Source: [Mycobacterium] manitobense (GTDB taxonomy: Bacteria > Actinomycetota > Actinomycetes > Mycobacteriales > Mycobacteriaceae). From it: 35,832 nt of DNA. Below, piece after piece: positions 34,311 to 35,832 of the stretch. Under the pieces are notes generated by a model. The model was given only the letters and a program-made list of their open reading frames with translations, had not been told where the DNA came from and ran no database searches. The translations under genes and the position numbers were made by a program. Every line of letters starts with the position of its first letter. The first letter of the stretch is position 1. Location of the stretch: positions 1-35,832 of the forward strand of contig NZ_JACKSJ010000151.1 in assembly GCF_025821665.1 (NCBI RefSeq). Direction: 5' to 3'.

Positions 34311-35564
34311 GTGAGCGAGCGATTCGTGGTGACCGGCGGTAGCCGGTTATCGGGCGAAGTTGCCGTCGGGGGCGCCAAGAACAGTGTGCTCAAGCTGATG
34401 GCCGCGTCGCTGTTGGCCGAGGGTACGAGCACGATCACCAATTGTCCGGACATCCTCGACGTACCCCTGATGGCGGAGGTCCTGCGTGGCCTCGGTGCCA
34501 CGGTCGAACTGACCGGGGAAACCGTACGGATCACGTCGCCCGACGAGCTGAAGTACGACGCTGACTTCGCGGCGGTGCGCCAGTTCCGGGCGTCGGTGTG
34601 CGTGCTCGGACCGCTGGTCGGCCGATGTAAGCGGGCGAAGGTGGCGCTGCCCGGTGGCGACGCGATCGGTTCGCGGCCGTTGGACATGCACCAGGCGGGG
34701 CTGCGACAGCTCGGGGCGCGGTGCAACATCGAGCACGGCTGCGTCGTGGCTGAGGCCGATCACCTGCACGGGGCGGAGATCCAGCTCGAGTTCCCGTCGG
34801 TGGGCGCCACCGAGAACATCCTGATGGCCGCGGTGCTCGCCGAGGGTGTGACGACGATTCACAATGTCGCTCGCGAACCCGACGTCGTCGACCTCTGCAC
34901 CATGCTCAACCAGATGGGCGCTCAGGTCTCCGGCGCGGGCTCCTCGACGCTGACGATCACCGGGGTCGACCGGCTGTATCCCACCGAGCACCGCGTGATC
35001 GGCGACCGCATCGTCGCCGCCACATGGGGCATCGCGGCGGCGATGACCCGCGGTGACATCTCGGTGACCGGGGTGGACCCGCAGCATCTGCAGTTGGTGC
35101 TGCACAAGCTGCACGATGCCGGCGCAACCGTGACGCAGCACGACAACGGCTTCCGGGTGGTGCAGTACGAGCGGCCCAGGGCGGTGAACGTCGCGACGCT
35201 GCCCTTCCCCGGTTTCCCCACCGACCTTCAGCCGATGGCGATCGGGTTGGCGGCGATCGCCGACGGGACGTCGATGATCACGGAGAACGTGTTCGAGGCG
35301 CGGTTCCGCTTCGTCGAGGAGATGATCCGGCTCGGTGCCGATGCGCGCACCGATGGTCACCACGCGGTGATCCGCGGGATCCCGCAGCTCTCCAGTGCGC
35401 CGGTCTGGTCGTCCGACATCCGGGCCGGCGCCGGTCTGGTGCTCGCCGGCCTGGTCGCCGACGGCGACACCGAAGTTCACGACGTGTTCCACATCGATCG
35501 CGGCTATCCGTTGTTCGTGGAGAACCTGGTCAGTCTCGGCGCGGAGATCGAGCGGGTCGTCTAG
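34311..35564 (+). CDS. murA: UDP-GlcNAc 1-carboxyvinyltransferase
   Basis: MurA transfers enolpyruvate to UDP-GlcNAc, the first committed step of peptidoglycan synthesis. The 417-aa product begins with the substrate motif GGAKNSVLKLMAASLL and has the usual inside-out alpha/beta barrel repeats (FPGFPTDLQPMAIGLAAIADG, IRAGAGLVLAGLVADGDTEV). The position of the fosfomycin-target Cys is Asp117 (LPGGDAIGSRPLD), the natural resistant form known in mycobacteria. The GTG start is probably leaderless. The rRNA promoter region follows directly. Confidence 0.97.
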   Translation: MSERFVVTGGSRLSGEVAVGGAKNSVLKLMAASLLAEGTSTITNCPDILDVPLMAEVLRGLGATVELTGETVRITSPDELKYDADFAAVRQFRASVCVLGPLVGRCKRAKVALPGGDAIGSRPLDMHQAGLRQLGARCNIEHGCVVAEADHLHGAEIQLEFPSVGATENILMAAVLAEGVTTIHNVAREPDVVDLCTMLNQMGAQVSGAGSSTLTITGVDRLYPTEHRVIGDRIVAATWGIAAAMTRGDISVTGVDPQHLQLVLHKLHDAGATVTQHDNGFRVVQYERPRAVNVATLPFPGFPTDLQPMAIGLAAIADGTSMITENVFEARFRFVEEMIRLGADARTDGHHAVIRGIPQLSSAPVWSSDIRAGAGLVLAGLVADGDTEVHDVFHIDRGYPLFVENLVSLGAEIERVV

Positions 35565-35570
35565 CCGCTG

Positions 35571-35590
35571 CGGCGGTCGGCGTACCGCCG
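35571..35590 (+). terminator. Hairpin behind murA
   Basis: CGGCGGT-CGGCGT-ACCGCCG is a perfect seven-pair stem six bases behind the murA stop, followed by GTTTGCCTT. It could separate murA from the rRNA promoters. Confidence 0.5.
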
Positions 35591-35613
35591 GTTTGCCTTG
35601 TGGCCAGCCGATT

Positions 35614-35641
35614 TTGAGCTCACGGCATCAGCGCGTATGCT
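35614..35641 (+). promoter_or_regulatory. rRNA operon promoter, upstream copy
   Basis: TTGAGC (35614-35619) and TATGCT (35636-35641) are separated by 16 bases. It lies in the murA-rrs gap, where mycobacteria place the rrnA promoters; the start would be near 35648. Confidence 0.65.
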
Positions 35642-35686
35642 AGTGAAACACCGACGGCCCCGGCCGAAAGGCCCGGCGGACGCGGT

Positions 35687-35715
35687 TTGACCTCTCTGTT
35701 CACATGCAGTACAGT
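35687..35715 (+). promoter_or_regulatory. rRNA operon promoter, downstream copy
   Basis: TTGACC (35687-35692) and TACAGT (35710-35715) are separated by exactly 17 bases, close to the SigA consensus and to the strongest mycobacterial rrn promoter pattern. The start would be near 35722. Confidence 0.78.
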
Positions 35716-35721
35716 GGCAGG

Positions 35722-35832
35722 GTTGCCCGCGGAGCGGGTGTGTTGTTTGAGAACTCAATAGTGTGTTTGGTGGTTTTTGTTTGTTGTTTTTTGGGGTTGT
35801 GTCCGCATTTTCCCGTTTGGGGGTGCAGCCCT
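35722..35832 (+). other. Start of the rrn leader (antitermination and processing region)
   Basis: Hairpin CCCGC-GGA-GCGGG (35726-35738) lies at the start of the transcript. The inverted repeat TTGAG-AA-CTCAA (35747-35758) sits in the TTTGAGAACTCAATAG segment, followed by a T/G-rich run. This is the form of the mycobacterial rRNA leader with its boxB/boxA-like antitermination signals. The 16S gene itself should begin beyond the right edge. Confidence 0.7.

Overview
The window looks like a chromosomal segment of a fast-growing, high-GC mycobacterium (Mycolicibacterium type). The evidence is the gene order tRNA-Arg(CCG)-argS-lysA-hom-thrC-thrB-rho-rpmE-prfA-prmC-sua5-wecA-atpIBEFHAGDC-DUF2550-adenosyltransferase-murA-rrn leader. 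This matches the M. tuberculosis order that I know from memory. Other mycobacterial marks are the fused b'-delta ATP synthase subunit, the alpha-subunit tail and gamma loop, and a MurA with Asp in place of the fosfomycin-target Cys. No database was searched, so the species is inferred.

Layout. Bases 1-6175 are accessory: a partial membrane protein gene leaving the left edge, a Ddn-like F420-dependent oxidoreductase, a secreted PE-PPE-domain serine hydrolase with a pentapeptide-repeat tail, and, convergent to it, a two-gene minus-strand unit. That unit encodes a very acidic protein with an internal duplication (257 aa), followed by an 842-aa membrane protein with a PqqD-like N-terminus, an M50 metalloprotease core, a two-CxxC outer domain and a Ser/Thr-rich tail. 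This pair is the best candidate in the window for an undescribed system. Bases 6176-6552 are an AT-richer gap, followed by tRNA-Arg.

Bases 6810-13237 hold argS and the lysine/threonine genes, joined by one- to four-base overlaps except at thrB. Rho (13517-15709) has its own promoter, a leader of about 215 nt, an enlarged N-terminus with NRGDGG repeats and a strong intrinsic terminator. Bases 15796-20550 are an inserted regulatory and metabolic block between rho and rpmE: VOC protein plus PadR regulator, TetR plus FadD1-like CoA ligase, and MarR plus a mycothiol/DinB-like enzyme. It contains a readable MarR operator region.

Bases 20667-24822 encode L31, RF1, the RF methylase PrmC, the tRNA t6A enzyme Sua5 and WecA. 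Bases 25060-33182 encode the F1Fo ATP synthase. Its beta subunit carries an unexpected tail of about 68 residues with KKDDA repeats. These resemble, at DNA level, the EKND(V/A) repeats of the PE-PPE protein about 30 kb away. The window ends with DUF2550, a PduO-type adenosyltransferase, murA (probably leaderless) and two tandem rRNA promoters with the start of the rrn leader.
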